This document shows, in pieces, positions 23,928 through 32,883 of a DNA stretch of 64,000 bases. Both the position numbers and the translations under genes were made by a program. The notes under the pieces are model-generated. The model did not search any database. It had not been told where the DNA came from and saw only the letters and a list, made by a program, of their open reading frames with translations. Every line of letters starts with the position of its first letter. Position 1 is the stretch's first letter. Source of the DNA: an uncultured Aquimarina sp. (GTDB lineage Bacteria; Bacteroidota; Bacteroidia; Flavobacteriales; Flavobacteriaceae); contig NZ_CANLOZ010000004.1 in the NCBI RefSeq assembly GCF_947492965.1, forward strand, positions 62,001 to 126,000, read 5' to 3'.

Positions 23928-24616
23928 TGGAGAAAAAACTCAAGAGAGAGATTATTAAAACTTCAGATGGCTCAACGACCATCCACTTTCCAGAATTGGA
24001 TGAACACTATCATTCTAAACATGGTGCTATTAGTGAAGCAAAACATGTGTTTATAAAGAGTGGATTTGATCATCTTCTGGCTTCTAGGCAGTTTTCTGAA
24101 TTGAAAATTCTGGAAATAGGTTTTGGAACTGGACTTAATACGTTTATTACATATTTAGAGGCATCAAAGAAAGGACAACAAATTCAGTATACAGGAGTGG
24201 AGGCGTATCCAATATTGGAAGAAGAAATACAACTCCTTAATTATGTGAATGAACTTAACGCTGAAGATTACCAGGCTATTTTTGATAGTTTGCATCAATC
24301 ATCTTGGGAAAAGATGAACTCAATTTCTGATTCTTTTTTTCTAATGAAACGTCAACAGTTATTCGAAGATATTGAAGATAAAGATGCTTTTGACTTGATT
24401 TATTTTGATGCATTTGGGGCAAGAGTACAGCCTGATTTGTGGGATGTAACCATTTTCAAGAAAATGTATAAAGCCTTATTGCCTAATGGAGTACTAGTGA
24501 CTTATGCTGCAAAAGGAAGTGTAAGAAGAGCAATGCAAGAAGTTGGTTTTACTGTAGAACGACTTCCAGGTCCTCCAGGTAAAAGAGAAATGCTAAGAGC
24601 TTCAAAAATTTTATAA
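23927..24616 (+). CDS. mnmD: tRNA 5-methylaminomethyl-2-thiouridine methyltransferase MnmD
   Basis: The 229-residue stand-alone protein corresponds to the methyltransferase half of MnmC. The SAM-binding motif is ILEIGFGTGLNTFITYLEA; later landmarks are QYTGVEAYPI, DLIYFDAFGARVQPDLWD and LVTYAAKGSVRRAMQEVGF. The signature end, RLPGPPGKREMLRA, is diagnostic. It makes the final methylation of mnm5s2U34 in tRNA wobble positions from the nm5 precursor. It is translationally coupled to the DUF4920 gene. Confidence 0.92.
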   Translation: MEKKLKREIIKTSDGSTTIHFPELDEHYHSKHGAISEAKHVFIKSGFDHLLASRQFSELKILEIGFGTGLNTFITYLEASKKGQQIQYTGVEAYPILEEEIQLLNYVNELNAEDYQAIFDSLHQSSWEKMNSISDSFFLMKRQQLFEDIEDKDAFDLIYFDAFGARVQPDLWDVTIFKKMYKALLPNGVLVTYAAKGSVRRAMQEVGFTVERLPGPPGKREMLRASKIL

Positions 24617-24946
24617 ACACCAAGTTTTTCATAGAAATAAGAAGGTTTTAACTACTTTGTTAAACCTATAATAAAGGGATAGGTTTTGTTAAAATCACAT
24701 ACTATTTTGCAGTTCATAATAGTAGTAATGAGTCTTTTTTTGAAGATATCTGTCTTGTGTCGTAAACGACATCTTTGATCTTATTGATTTCAAAGTGACT
24801 AAAATTAATATAATAAACATTAAGAAACTTAAAAATTACTTCGCCCTAGAGAATATTTAAAATTCTTAAAAAGAGAACAGATTGATAAGAGATGTTCTTC
24901 ATTTTATAATGAATAGTTTATAAAATAATTACTAAAATTTAAACGT
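24617..24946 (+). other. 330-base intergenic region with a weak terminator
   Basis: The hairpin AAACCTAT (24662-24669)/ATAGGTTT (24679-24686) followed by a short T run could end the mnmD transcript. A second short inverted repeat, GTCGTAAACGAC (24756-24767), lies midway. No ORF of note and no clear -7 box ahead of the GTG at 24947 were seen. Confidence 0.45.
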
Positions 24947-25849
24947 GTGAAAGTTTTAATTACGGGTGCTACTGGACTGGTTGGTCAGGAAATTGTAAAG
25001 TTATGTCATCAATCAAATATGGATGTACATTACCTAACAACAAGTAAAAGTAAACTTACATCTCAGCATAATTATAAAGGATATTATTGGAATCCGAGTG
25101 CAGGAGAAATAGATCTTGATTGTTTTAAAGATGTCGAGGTAATTATACATTTAGTTGGTGCTACAGTGGCTAAGCGCTGGACCAAAAGCTATAAGCAAGA
25201 AATACTAGATAGCCGTACCGTCACTACTTCTTTACTTATTGATTCTTTACAAAAGATAAAGCATTCTGTTCGTCAAATTGTATCGGCAAGTGCTATTGGC
25301 ATCTATCCGGATTCTTTTCAGAATTATTATATGGAGGATTCTGAAGAAGTGGATACAGGTTTTTTAGGAGAGGTAGTACAAAAATGGGAATCTGCAGTTT
25401 TGGATTTTGAAACCTTAGATGTCGAAGTAACGTTGCTAAGAATCGGACTTGTGCTATCATCTAAAGGAGGTGCTTTTCCGAAGATAGTAAAACCAATTAA
25501 ACAAGGAATAGGAGCTGTTTTCGGAAACGGAAAACAATGGCAAAGCTGGATACACGTGGAAGACTTAGCCCGATTGTTTCTATATGCTGTAGAAGAAGAA
25601 ATATATGGATTGTACAATGCTGTGGCTCCGAATCCGGTTTCCAACCATAAGTTGACGCACACTATTGCCAATAGATTAGACAAGAAAATAGTATTACCAG
25701 GTATTCCACGTTTCGTAATGAAACTTGTTTTAGGAGAAATGCATGTATTGCTATTTGGAAGCCAGCGAGTATGCTGTGATAAAATAATGAAGACTGGTTT
25801 TAGTTTTACTTATGATAATATTACGCACGCCGTAGAAGATTTAATCTAA
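24947..25849 (+). CDS. TIGR01777-family NAD(P)-dependent epimerase
   Basis: The 300-residue atypical short-chain dehydrogenase (SDR39U1/YfcH type) starts at a GTG directly before the Rossmann glycine motif KVLITGATGLVGQEIV. Family signatures follow: YYWNPSAGEID, VEVIIHLVGATVAKRWT, QIVSASAIGIYP, RIGLVLSSKGGAFPKIV and the WIHVEDLARLFLYA strand, then the C-terminal YNAVAPNPVSN. The substrate is not established for the family. It is monocistronic, with a terminator behind that also serves the convergent yceI gene. Confidence 0.92.
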   Translation: MKVLITGATGLVGQEIVKLCHQSNMDVHYLTTSKSKLTSQHNYKGYYWNPSAGEIDLDCFKDVEVIIHLVGATVAKRWTKSYKQEILDSRTVTTSLLIDSLQKIKHSVRQIVSASAIGIYPDSFQNYYMEDSEEVDTGFLGEVVQKWESAVLDFETLDVEVTLLRIGLVLSSKGGAFPKIVKPIKQGIGAVFGNGKQWQSWIHVEDLARLFLYAVEEEIYGLYNAVAPNPVSNHKLTHTIANRLDKKIVLPGIPRFVMKLVLGEMHVLLFGSQRVCCDKIMKTGFSFTYDNITHAVEDLI

Positions 25850-25918
25850 ATATTAATTTCAAGAAGTCTTTTTACACGGCTTTCGACTTTTTTTATTTAA
25901 GGGAAATAGCAGATAAAA

Positions 25919-25955
25919 AATAAAGGCTAACATAAACTAAATGTTAGCCTTTATT
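25919..25955. terminator. Terminator between epimerase and YceI genes
   Basis: A perfect 15-bp stem AATAAAGGCTAACAT (25919-25933)/ATGTTAGCCTTTATT (25941-25955) with a 7-base loop lies between convergent genes. Confidence 0.82.
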
Positions 25956-25981
25956 TTATTATCATGTTGGAATGTCCAATA

Positions 25982-26653
25982 TTAAGCTTTGTTTGCTTTT
26001 AAGCTTACTTTTAATTCTATATCATCTAAGATAAACTTGTCTCCTAGGTTTTCGAAAACAGATTTAGAACCGTAATTTACACCCCAATCAGTACGATTAA
26101 TAGTAAATACTTCACTGTTTAAGGTCATTGTATCTCCTTCTACAGTGGTGGTTGCTGGAAAAGAAATATTTTTCTTAATACCTTTAATAGTTAAATTTCC
26201 TTCGATCATAGATTTACCATCTTTTTCAGTGATACCAGTAACTTCAAAAGAAGCATTAGGGAATTTAGCTACATTAAAAAAGTGATCTTCTTTTCCTTCA
26301 CCTTCACCTTTAAGGTGACCTTCTAATCCAGCTTTTTGCTTTCCTTCTAAATCAGTTACATTGATAGAAGTCATATCGATTACGAAAGAACCACTTTGAA
26401 TTTTTCCATCCTGTGTTTTTACTTTTCCTTTTGCGATACTAATGGTACCAGTATGATTTTCGGTAGGTTTTTTTCCCACCCAATCAATAGTACTAGCGGC
26501 GTTATCTACGACAAAAGTGATAGCTTCTGCTGGAGCTTCTTTTACTTCTTCAGCAGCAGTAGCTTCAGTTTCATTTTTTTTCTCTCCTTTACAAGACATT
26601 GCAGAAACAATAATTGCAGCAATTGCAAGTAGATTCACTAATTTAGTTTTCAT
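25982..26653 (-). CDS. YceI-family lipoprotein
   Basis: The 223-residue protein has a lipoprotein signal (LLAIAAIIVSAMSCKGEKKN), an acidic linker (ETEATAAEEVKEAPAEA) and a YceI lipocalin-like barrel from about residue 45: ITFVVDNAASTIDWVGKKP, GTISIAKGKVKTQDGKI, FFNVAKFPNASFEVTGI and INRTDWGVNYGS near the end. YceI proteins bind isoprenoid or amphiphilic molecules in the periplasm. It is monocistronic and convergent with the epimerase gene. Confidence 0.93.
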   Translation of the reverse strand: MKTKLVNLLAIAAIIVSAMSCKGEKKNETEATAAEEVKEAPAEAITFVVDNAASTIDWVGKKPTENHTGTISIAKGKVKTQDGKIQSGSFVIDMTSINVTDLEGKQKAGLEGHLKGEGEGKEDHFFNVAKFPNASFEVTGITEKDGKSMIEGNLTIKGIKKNISFPATTTVEGDTMTLNSEVFTINRTDWGVNYGSKSVFENLGDKFILDDIELKVSLKANKA

Positions 26654-26736
26654 AATAATGTTAGTTTATAGTTTTAAACATCAAAATTATTTTTTTCCAA
26701 AATGAATACTCTTAAATATATACTAAAATATTCCTG

Positions 26737-26775
26737 TGACATTATGACATTAATTCAAAAATGGCAGTACTTTTG
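26737..26775 (+). promoter_or_regulatory. grpE-dnaJ promoter with an adjacent 8-bp direct repeat
   Basis: The perfect -7 box TACTTTTG (26768-26775) lies about 39 bases before the grpE ATG. The place of the -33 element is taken by two abutting copies of TGACATTA (26737-26744 and 26745-26752). Since this is a heat-shock operon, the repeat is a candidate site for a stress regulator; no CIRCE element is present. Confidence 0.5.
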
Positions 26776-26813
26776 CATCTTCAGAAAATAAACTTATAAA
26801 AGGTACTAGTTAC

Positions 26814-27365
26814 ATGAGTAAGAAAAATAAAAATACAGAAGAGGTAAAAGATCAGGTAGAAGAGGTACTTGACACAACAATAGAGGAAACTGAAGTGGAA
26901 GAAGTAGAAGAAAAAGATGTAGAAACTCAATTAAAAGAGGATCTTGAAAAAGAAAAAGATAAATTTTTAAGGCTTTTTGCTGAGTTTGAAAACTATAAAA
27001 AACGTACTTCAAAAGAGCGAGTAGAGTTATTTAAAACTGCTGGCCAGGATATTATGCAATCAATGTTGCCAGTACTTGATGATTTTGATCGTGCCATGAA
27101 GGAAATTGAAAAGTCTGAAGACAAAGATCTTTTAAAAGGTGTCGAGTTAATACATAATAAATTAAAGGAAACCTTAAAAGGTAAAGGACTAACAGAGGTA
27201 GAAGTAGGTGCTGGAGATGCTTTTAATGCGGATGATCATGAGGCAATTACACAAATTCCTGCTCCAAGTGATGAGCTCAAAGGAAAAATTGTAGATGTTA
27301 TAGAAAAAGGATATAAGTTAGGAGATAAGGTAATTCGTTTTCCTAAGGTGGTAACCGGACAATAA
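26814..27365 (+). CDS. grpE: Nucleotide exchange factor GrpE
   Basis: The 183-residue protein has an acidic N-terminal tail (about 1-45), a long coiled-coil helix ([20 protein letters not shown]), the NYKKRTSKE stretch, then [20 protein letters not shown] and the C-terminal beta wing with [16 protein letters not shown] and [24 protein letters not shown] ending ([11 protein letters not shown]). GrpE releases ADP from DnaK and works with DnaJ, which follows after 7 bases in the same operon. dnaK itself is not in the window. Confidence 0.97.
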   Translation: MSKKNKNTEEVKDQVEEVLDTTIEETEVEEVEEKDVETQLKEDLEKEKDKFLRLFAEFENYKKRTSKERVELFKTAGQDIMQSMLPVLDDFDRAMKEIEKSEDKDLLKGVELIHNKLKETLKGKGLTEVEVGAGDAFNADDHEAITQIPAPSDELKGKIVDVIEKGYKLGDKVIRFPKVVTGQ

Positions 27366-27372
27366 TAGAGAG

Positions 27373-28488
27373 ATGAAAGAAGATTTTTATGATATTTTAG
27401 GTATTAGTAAGAATGCTACGGAAGCTGAGATAAAGAAGGCATACCGTAAAAAAGCTATAGAATATCATCCGGATAAAAACCCTGGAGATGCTACGGCAGA
27501 AGAAAAATTCAAGAAAGCTGCCGAGGCGTATGAAGTTTTAAGCGATCCTGATAAGAAAGCGCGTTATGATCAATTCGGACACCAAGCTTTTGAAGGCGGA
27601 GGTGGCTTCGGAGGTGGCGGAATGAATATGGATGATATATTCAGTCAGTTCGGTGATATTTTCGGTGGCGGAGGTTTTGGCGGCTTTGGTGGTTTCGGCG
27701 GCGGCGGCGGAAGACAACGCCGAGTAAAAGGAAGTAATCTTCGTATTAGAGTTAAACTTACTTTAGAAGAAATTGCCAATGGTGTAGAGAAAAAGATCAA
27801 GGTAAAACGAAAAATTCAAGCACCAGGAGTTACCTATAAAACTTGTTCTACTTGTAATGGTAGCGGTCAGGTTACAAGAATTACCAACACGATATTAGGT
27901 AGAATGCAAACTTCTACTACCTGTTCTACTTGTGGTGGATCTGGACAGATTATAGACCACAGGCCTGCAGATGCAGATGGTCAAGGTCTTAAAGTATCTG
28001 AAGAAACTGTGAGTATTAAAATTCCTGCTGGAGTGGAAGATGGAATGCAGCTTAAGGTGTCAGGTAAAGGAAATGAAGCTCCAGGAAATGGTATCGCTGG
28101 AGATTTATTGGTAGCAATCGAAGAACTGGAACATCCACAATTACAACGTGAAGGTGATAATCTTCACTACGATCTTTACATCAGTTTTTCAGAAGCTGCC
28201 CTAGGAGCGTCTAGAGAAATTGATACAGTTTCAGGAAAAGTTCGTATTAAAATCGAAGAAGGAGTGCAGAGTGGTAAAATATTACGTCTTAGAGGGAAAG
28301 GTATTCCAAGTATAAATGGCTATGGAAAAGGTGATCTCTTAGTACATGTAAATGTATGGACTCCTAAGACCCTTAATAAAGAACAAAGAGAGTTTTTCGA
28401 AAAAATGGCACAGGATGATCACTTTAAACCAAGTCCTGATAGTAAAGACAAGTCATTTTTCGAAAAAGTTAAAGATATGTTTTCTTAA
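27373..28488 (+). CDS. dnaJ: Chaperone DnaJ with a shortened zinc-binding domain
   Basis: The 371-residue Hsp40 has a J-domain (1-70) with HPD at residues 32-34 (YHPDKNPGD), a Gly/Phe-rich stretch (about 72-113), a zinc domain with only two CxxCxGxG-type motifs (CSTCNGSG at 158 and CSTCGGSG at 184) instead of the usual four, and the C-terminal substrate-binding domains ([20 protein letters not shown] and [11 protein letters not shown]). A two-motif finger is, to my knowledge, usual in flavobacteria, so this is not a deletion in this strain. It delivers unfolded proteins to DnaK and is co-transcribed with grpE. Confidence 0.96.
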   Translation: MKEDFYDILGISKNATEAEIKKAYRKKAIEYHPDKNPGDATAEEKFKKAAEAYEVLSDPDKKARYDQFGHQAFEGGGGFGGGGMNMDDIFSQFGDIFGGGGFGGFGGFGGGGGRQRRVKGSNLRIRVKLTLEEIANGVEKKIKVKRKIQAPGVTYKTCSTCNGSGQVTRITNTILGRMQTSTTCSTCGGSGQIIDHRPADADGQGLKVSEETVSIKIPAGVEDGMQLKVSGKGNEAPGNGIAGDLLVAIEELEHPQLQREGDNLHYDLYISFSEAALGASREIDTVSGKVRIKIEEGVQSGKILRLRGKGIPSINGYGKGDLLVHVNVWTPKTLNKEQREFFEKMAQDDHFKPSPDSKDKSFFEKVKDMFS

Positions 28489-28555
28489 AAAGGAAATTCA
28501 AAAAAATATGAGAAGAATCATTTCGATATGCTAATTTTTGTTTAATAAAAATTTG

Positions 28556-28655
28556 TATATTTGAGACATCACTAGCGCATTTAGTGATAATTTTTCTTTT
28601 TCATAGCAATTTTTTTCCCATCCTTAATACTTGTATTTAGGGTGGGTTTTGTTTT
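28556..28655 (+). ncRNA. Candidate promoter-hairpin-terminator small RNA
   Basis: The 335-base gap after dnaJ holds a perfect -7 box TATATTTG (28556-28563, TTTG 15 bases upstream), a hairpin ATCACTA-GCGCATT-TAGTGAT (28568-28588) at the expected transcript start, and an intrinsic terminator at 28617-28655. Together they would make an RNA of about 85 bases ending about 170 bases before the ABC gene. It could also be an attenuated leader of that gene. Confidence 0.4.
28617..28655 (+). terminator. Intrinsic terminator upstream of the ABC exporter operon
   Basis: The stem CCCATCCTTAATA (28617-28629)/TATTTAGGGTGGG (28634-28646), with a few mismatched or G-T positions, is followed by TTTTGTTTTT. 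Confidence 0.7.
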
Positions 28656-28823
28656 TAGATGAAAGAAGCATCATGATTTTACCTTTTATAAGCCATGATT
28701 AGATTGCATTAAACAATATGTAGGTGTATAATTGGTTTATGTAGGAGATTTATTTCATTTCATCAATATTTTGACTTAATTAGCATAGTTTTTTAATTCT
28801 TTTACACAAATCAAATTATTTAT

Positions 28824-29753
28824 ATGTCTAATCTTTTAGAGGTACAAGAAGCATCAAAACGATTTGGAGATTTTATAGCTCTTAATAACGTTTCTGTTAC
28901 CGTACCTAAAGGAAGTATTTTTGGTTTGCTAGGACCTAATGGAGCTGGTAAAACCACACTTATTAGAATCATCAATCAAATAACACTTCCGGATACAGGA
29001 AAGGTGTTTTTAGATGGAGACCCTTTGCAATCTCATCATATTAAAGATATTGGGTATCTGCCAGAAGAACGAGGATTGTATAAATCAATGAAAGTTGGAG
29101 AGCAAGCACTATATCTTGCTCAATTAAAAGGATTAAGTAAAAAGGAAGCAAAAGAACGATTAAAGTATTGGTTCGATAAATTTGATATTTCTCATTGGTG
29201 GAATAAGAAAATACAGGAATTGTCTAAAGGAATGGCACAGAAAGTACAGTTTATAGTAACTGTCTTGCACAGACCAAAACTATTAATTTTTGACGAACCG
29301 TTTAGTGGATTTGATCCTATAAACGCAAACGTAATTAAAGATGAGATTCTTCAACTACGGGATGAAGGAGCAACGGTGATTTTTTCTACCCATAGAATGG
29401 AAAGTGTCGAAGAATTATGTGATCATATTGCTTTGATTCACAAGTCTAACAAAATATTAGAAGGTAAAGTTTCAGATATTAAGAAAGCGTATAAATCAAA
29501 TACTTTTGAAGTTGGGTTGTTATCAGATAATATGTTGGAGTTAGAAAAAACTTTACAGAACAAGTTTAATACCGAACCTGCTAATTTCAAAGCTATAGAT
29601 GAGCAATTAAAACTTAAAATTTCATTGGATAAACAAGTTGCACCGAATGAACTTTTAAGCTTTTTAACAGAAAGAGCACAAGTAGTTAGATTTAATGAGG
29701 TAATACCAAGCGTAAACGAAATATTCATTAAAACCATCACAGAAAATGAGTAG
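28824..29753 (+). CDS. ABC exporter ATP-binding protein (NatA-like)
   Basis: The 309-residue ATPase has Walker A GPNGAGKTT (37-45), the signature QELSKGMAQKVQF (about 131-143), Walker B LLIFDEPFSGFD (about 153-164) and the switch His in IFSTHRM. A C-terminal extension of about 85 residues is typical for ATPases paired with ABC-2 permeases. Its end overlaps the permease start by 8 bases. Together they form a NatAB-like exporter; the substrate is unknown. Confidence 0.93.
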   Translation: MSNLLEVQEASKRFGDFIALNNVSVTVPKGSIFGLLGPNGAGKTTLIRIINQITLPDTGKVFLDGDPLQSHHIKDIGYLPEERGLYKSMKVGEQALYLAQLKGLSKKEAKERLKYWFDKFDISHWWNKKIQELSKGMAQKVQFIVTVLHRPKLLIFDEPFSGFDPINANVIKDEILQLRDEGATVIFSTHRMESVEELCDHIALIHKSNKILEGKVSDIKKAYKSNTFEVGLLSDNMLELEKTLQNKFNTEPANFKAIDEQLKLKISLDKQVAPNELLSFLTERAQVVRFNEVIPSVNEIFIKTITENE

Positions 29754-31059
29754 TAATTTACAGTTGATTATTAAAAGAGAATTTATATCTCGAGTTAGAA
29801 ATAGAACCTTCGTGGTAATGACTTTTTTAAGCCCATTGATTGTTGTGGGGATGATCGGACTAATTGGATGGTTAACAACGTTAAATAGTGATGAAGTAAA
29901 AGAGGTTGTAGTAGTAGATGAAACCAAGTTGTTTATAGGTGATTTTGAAAATACAAAAGAGGTAGCCTATTTGGATTATAGCAGTTTTGATCTTGATGTT
30001 GCTAAAGATTCGGTGATATCTAAAAAACTGTATGGTCTGCTGTATATTCCAAACAAAACTTCTAATAATGATCTGGCTAAGTCTATTCAGTTTTATGCAG
30101 AAGAATCTCCTAATTTTTCTGTTTTAAATAAGATAGAAAGAATCATTTCTAATAAACTAACGGAACAAAATTATAAGAATGAAGGTCTTAATTTGGAGGT
30201 TATAGAGAGATCGAAAGCAAAAATAAATATACAGATAGAAAACTTTTCAGGAGAGAAGACTTCTAAAATATCTAATTATGTAAAAATGGGATTTGGAGGT
30301 TTAGCAGGGTATTTATTGATGATGTTCATTATCATTTATGGAAATATGGTAATGCGATCTGTGATAGAGGAGAAAACAAATAGGATTATAGAAATCATTA
30401 TATCTTCTGTAAAGCCTATGCAATTAATGCTAGGTAAAATTTTAGGAACTTCTTTTGCTGGAATATTACAATTTTTGATTTGGGTATTTTTAGGAGGAAT
30501 CATAATGATGATTGGTTACGGTATTTTCGGATCTAGTCTTGAGGCAAATACGCTGGAGGAAGCGACCAAATTATTAGAAGCAAATCATGAGGGTATGATG
30601 GCAAATATTGGAGAGTTCTTCCTTGAAGTTTCTAAACTTCCTATGTTAGAATTAGTCTTGTCATTCTTTATATACTTTGTAGGAGGGTATTTCCTATATA
30701 GTGCTATATATGCAGCAATCGGAGCAGCGGTAGATAGTGAGACTGATTCTCAGCAATTTATGTTGCCAATCATATTGCCGCTTATGTTGGGTATTTATGT
30801 CGGCTTTTTTGCGGTTATAGAAAATCCTCATGGAACAGTTTCAACGGTTTTTTCTATGATTCCATTAACTTCTCCGATAGTTATGTTAATGCGAATTCCT
30901 TTTGGAGTTCCTTGGTGGCAAATACTAGTGTCCATCTCGTTATTAATTGGAAGTATTATTTTTATGGTATGGTTTGCTGGTAAAATATATAGAATAGGTA
31001 TTTTGATGTATGGTAAAAAACCAAGCTATAAGGAGTTATTTAAATGGTTGAAGTATTAG
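29746..31059 (+). CDS. ABC-2 type exporter permease (NatB-like)
   Basis: The 437-residue protein has one N-terminal helix (FVVMTFLSPLIVVGMIGLIGW), a large extracytoplasmic domain (about 45-175), then five or more helices from about 180 (GYLLMMFIIIYGNMVMRSVI). The segment EEKTNRIIEIIISSVKPMQL and MLGKILGTSFAGILQFLIWV is the conserved coupling region of the ABC-2 family. It is coupled to the ATPase gene by an 8-base overlap and followed after one base by an mscS-type gene, so all are in one operon. Confidence 0.92.
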   Translation: MSSNLQLIIKREFISRVRNRTFVVMTFLSPLIVVGMIGLIGWLTTLNSDEVKEVVVVDETKLFIGDFENTKEVAYLDYSSFDLDVAKDSVISKKLYGLLYIPNKTSNNDLAKSIQFYAEESPNFSVLNKIERIISNKLTEQNYKNEGLNLEVIERSKAKINIQIENFSGEKTSKISNYVKMGFGGLAGYLLMMFIIIYGNMVMRSVIEEKTNRIIEIIISSVKPMQLMLGKILGTSFAGILQFLIWVFLGGIIMMIGYGIFGSSLEANTLEEATKLLEANHEGMMANIGEFFLEVSKLPMLELVLSFFIYFVGGYFLYSAIYAAIGAAVDSETDSQQFMLPIILPLMLGIYVGFFAVIENPHGTVSTVFSMIPLTSPIVMLMRIPFGVPWWQILVSISLLIGSIIFMVWFAGKIYRIGILMYGKKPSYKELFKWLKY

Positions 31060-31060
31060 T

Positions 31061-31960
31061 ATGATACAAGAGGAAATAACAGATCAAGTTAAAGAAGTAA
31101 TTCAGGAAGATGTTTGGGGAAACATCAAGAAGTTTCTGGATTATGAAATCATTCATATTGGTCCAGATGACCATTCGATTATACTTACAGTAGGTCTGTT
31201 ACTCTTTGTAATCTTGATCCTTGTTGTTACTACAGTATCATTAAGACTTATTCGGAAAATTGTCACCAGGAAACTGAGAAAAGAAGATAAATTAAAATTT
31301 GAATCGGTTTTTTCGTTTTCCAAGTATTTTATTTATGTCATTGTTATTCTGATCACTCTAGATAGTATTGGTTTAAACATTACGGCTATTTTTGCAGCTT
31401 CGGCAGCGTTACTAGTAGGAGTTGGTTTAGCATTGCAAACATTAATTCAGGATGTAATATCGGGTATTTTTATTCTGATTGATCAAACAGTTCACGTCGG
31501 TGATATTATTGAATTAGAAGGTAAAGTAGGAAGAGTAGAAGATATCAAACTACGAACTACAAGGGCAGTAACCATAGATAACAAGGTGCTGATTATTCCG
31601 AATCACAAGTATCTTACGTCTACATTATATAATTGGACACAAAATGGTAAAATCACTAGAGAATCGGTAGAGATTGGAGTGGCTTATGGAAGCGATGTCA
31701 ATTTGGTAAAAGAATTACTGCTAAAAATCGCAGTCGAAAATGATAAGATTTTGCAATATCCAGAACCACTAGTTTTATTTACTAACTTCGGAGATAGCTC
31801 TTTAAATTTTAAGCTTATTTTTACAATGAATGATAGTTTTCAGGCTGCCGTTCCTAAAAGTGAAATAAGATTCGAAATTGATCGTTTGTTTAGAGAAAAC
31901 AATATAAGTATTCCATTCCCACAACGAGAAGTAACGATCTTAAACCCTAGCAAAGAGTAA
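31061..31960 (+). CDS. Mechanosensitive channel, MscS family, second copy
   Basis: The 299-residue protein has an amphipathic N-terminal part (1-40), three hydrophobic helices (about 42-125) and the pore helix AASAALLVGVGLALQTLIQD followed by VISGIFILIDQTVHVGDIIE. The beta domain has KVGRVEDIKLRTTRAV and IPNHKYLTSTLYNWT. It is longer at the N-terminus than the MscS at 733. It follows the exporter permease with no gap, which suggests joint control in an envelope or stress operon. Confidence 0.92.
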   Translation: MIQEEITDQVKEVIQEDVWGNIKKFLDYEIIHIGPDDHSIILTVGLLLFVILILVVTTVSLRLIRKIVTRKLRKEDKLKFESVFSFSKYFIYVIVILITLDSIGLNITAIFAASAALLVGVGLALQTLIQDVISGIFILIDQTVHVGDIIELEGKVGRVEDIKLRTTRAVTIDNKVLIIPNHKYLTSTLYNWTQNGKITRESVEIGVAYGSDVNLVKELLLKIAVENDKILQYPEPLVLFTNFGDSSLNFKLIFTMNDSFQAAVPKSEIRFEIDRLFRENNISIPFPQREVTILNPSKE

Positions 31961-31983
31961 TATAAAGTTTTATGAGGTAAAAA

Positions 31984-32883
31984 ATGAATTATAAAAGACT
32001 ACTTGTGCCCTTTATTTTGATCTGTTGTGCTATTCAAATAGTGCAATCACAAGATACAAATCTGGCTAGAGTAGAATATGCATACATACCTCAGTCCAAA
32101 AGTGATAATAGTTATAATAGTCTAAGGGTTTCAGGGAATTACCCTATTCAAATGAATGAAAAAGGTACGTACTTAGTACTGGCCTTTCAGTATCGATTGA
32201 ATAATCTACAACTTAAGGATGATATTATTGTAGATACTCAAGGTCTACAGGAGTTTCATACATTTGGATTTGAACTAGGATATACCTTTAAAATGAAGAA
32301 TGATTGGAGATTTGGAGCAAAATTAGGAACCCGACTTTCTTCTAATTTAGAAGCTTCGGGTGTGGATAGTGACGATTTTAGATATGTAGGTTCTGTCTAT
32401 TTTGTGAAGAGCTATGGAGATAAAAAAGCAATAAATTCTTCTAGATTGGTGCTTGGTCTTAGGTACGCCTCTCCGGCGAGCATTAATTTTCCATTACCAA
32501 TCATTAACTATTCAAAACGTTTTCATCCTAATTGGTCCTATTCGTTAGGTACGCCTAAGACAAGTATTAAATATTTTTTTAATGATAAGAATACGTTACA
32601 GGCATTTATAGGTTTGGATCGTTTTTATGGTAACATACAGAATAACAGAGCGTTTATAGATGAAAATGGAGATGCAAAACTTGCGGAAAATGCTTCGATG
32701 TTACTTATAAATAGTGCTTTGGGTTATGAGTATTATTTTACGGAACATTTATTGCTGTTTGCATATGGTGGATATACATTAAGTAACGAAATCCGCCTTA
32801 GAGATAAAAATCAAGAAAATGTATTAGTTCTCAATGATAGAAATACGTTCTATATGCGAGGAGGAATTAAATTAAAATTATAA
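31984..32883 (+). CDS. Outer-membrane beta-barrel protein (DUF6268-like)
   Basis: The 299-residue protein has a signal peptide (LVPFILICCAIQIVQSQ). The mature part is a run of amphipathic strands with tight turns (ARVEYAYIPQSKSD, YLVLAFQYRLNNLQL, FHTFGFELGYTFKM, FGAKLGTRLSSN, LVLGLRYASPAS, TFYMRGGIKLKL), as in an outer-membrane barrel. The features fit the DUF6268 family, which often sits in this neighbourhood in flavobacteria; the name is from memory. Its stop overlaps the regulator start by one base. Confidence 0.72.
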   Translation: MNYKRLLVPFILICCAIQIVQSQDTNLARVEYAYIPQSKSDNSYNSLRVSGNYPIQMNEKGTYLVLAFQYRLNNLQLKDDIIVDTQGLQEFHTFGFELGYTFKMKNDWRFGAKLGTRLSSNLEASGVDSDDFRYVGSVYFVKSYGDKKAINSSRLVLGLRYASPASINFPLPIINYSKRFHPNWSYSLGTPKTSIKYFFNDKNTLQAFIGLDRFYGNIQNNRAFIDENGDAKLAENASMLLINSALGYEYYFTEHLLLFAYGGYTLSNEIRLRDKNQENVLVLNDRNTFYMRGGIKLKL

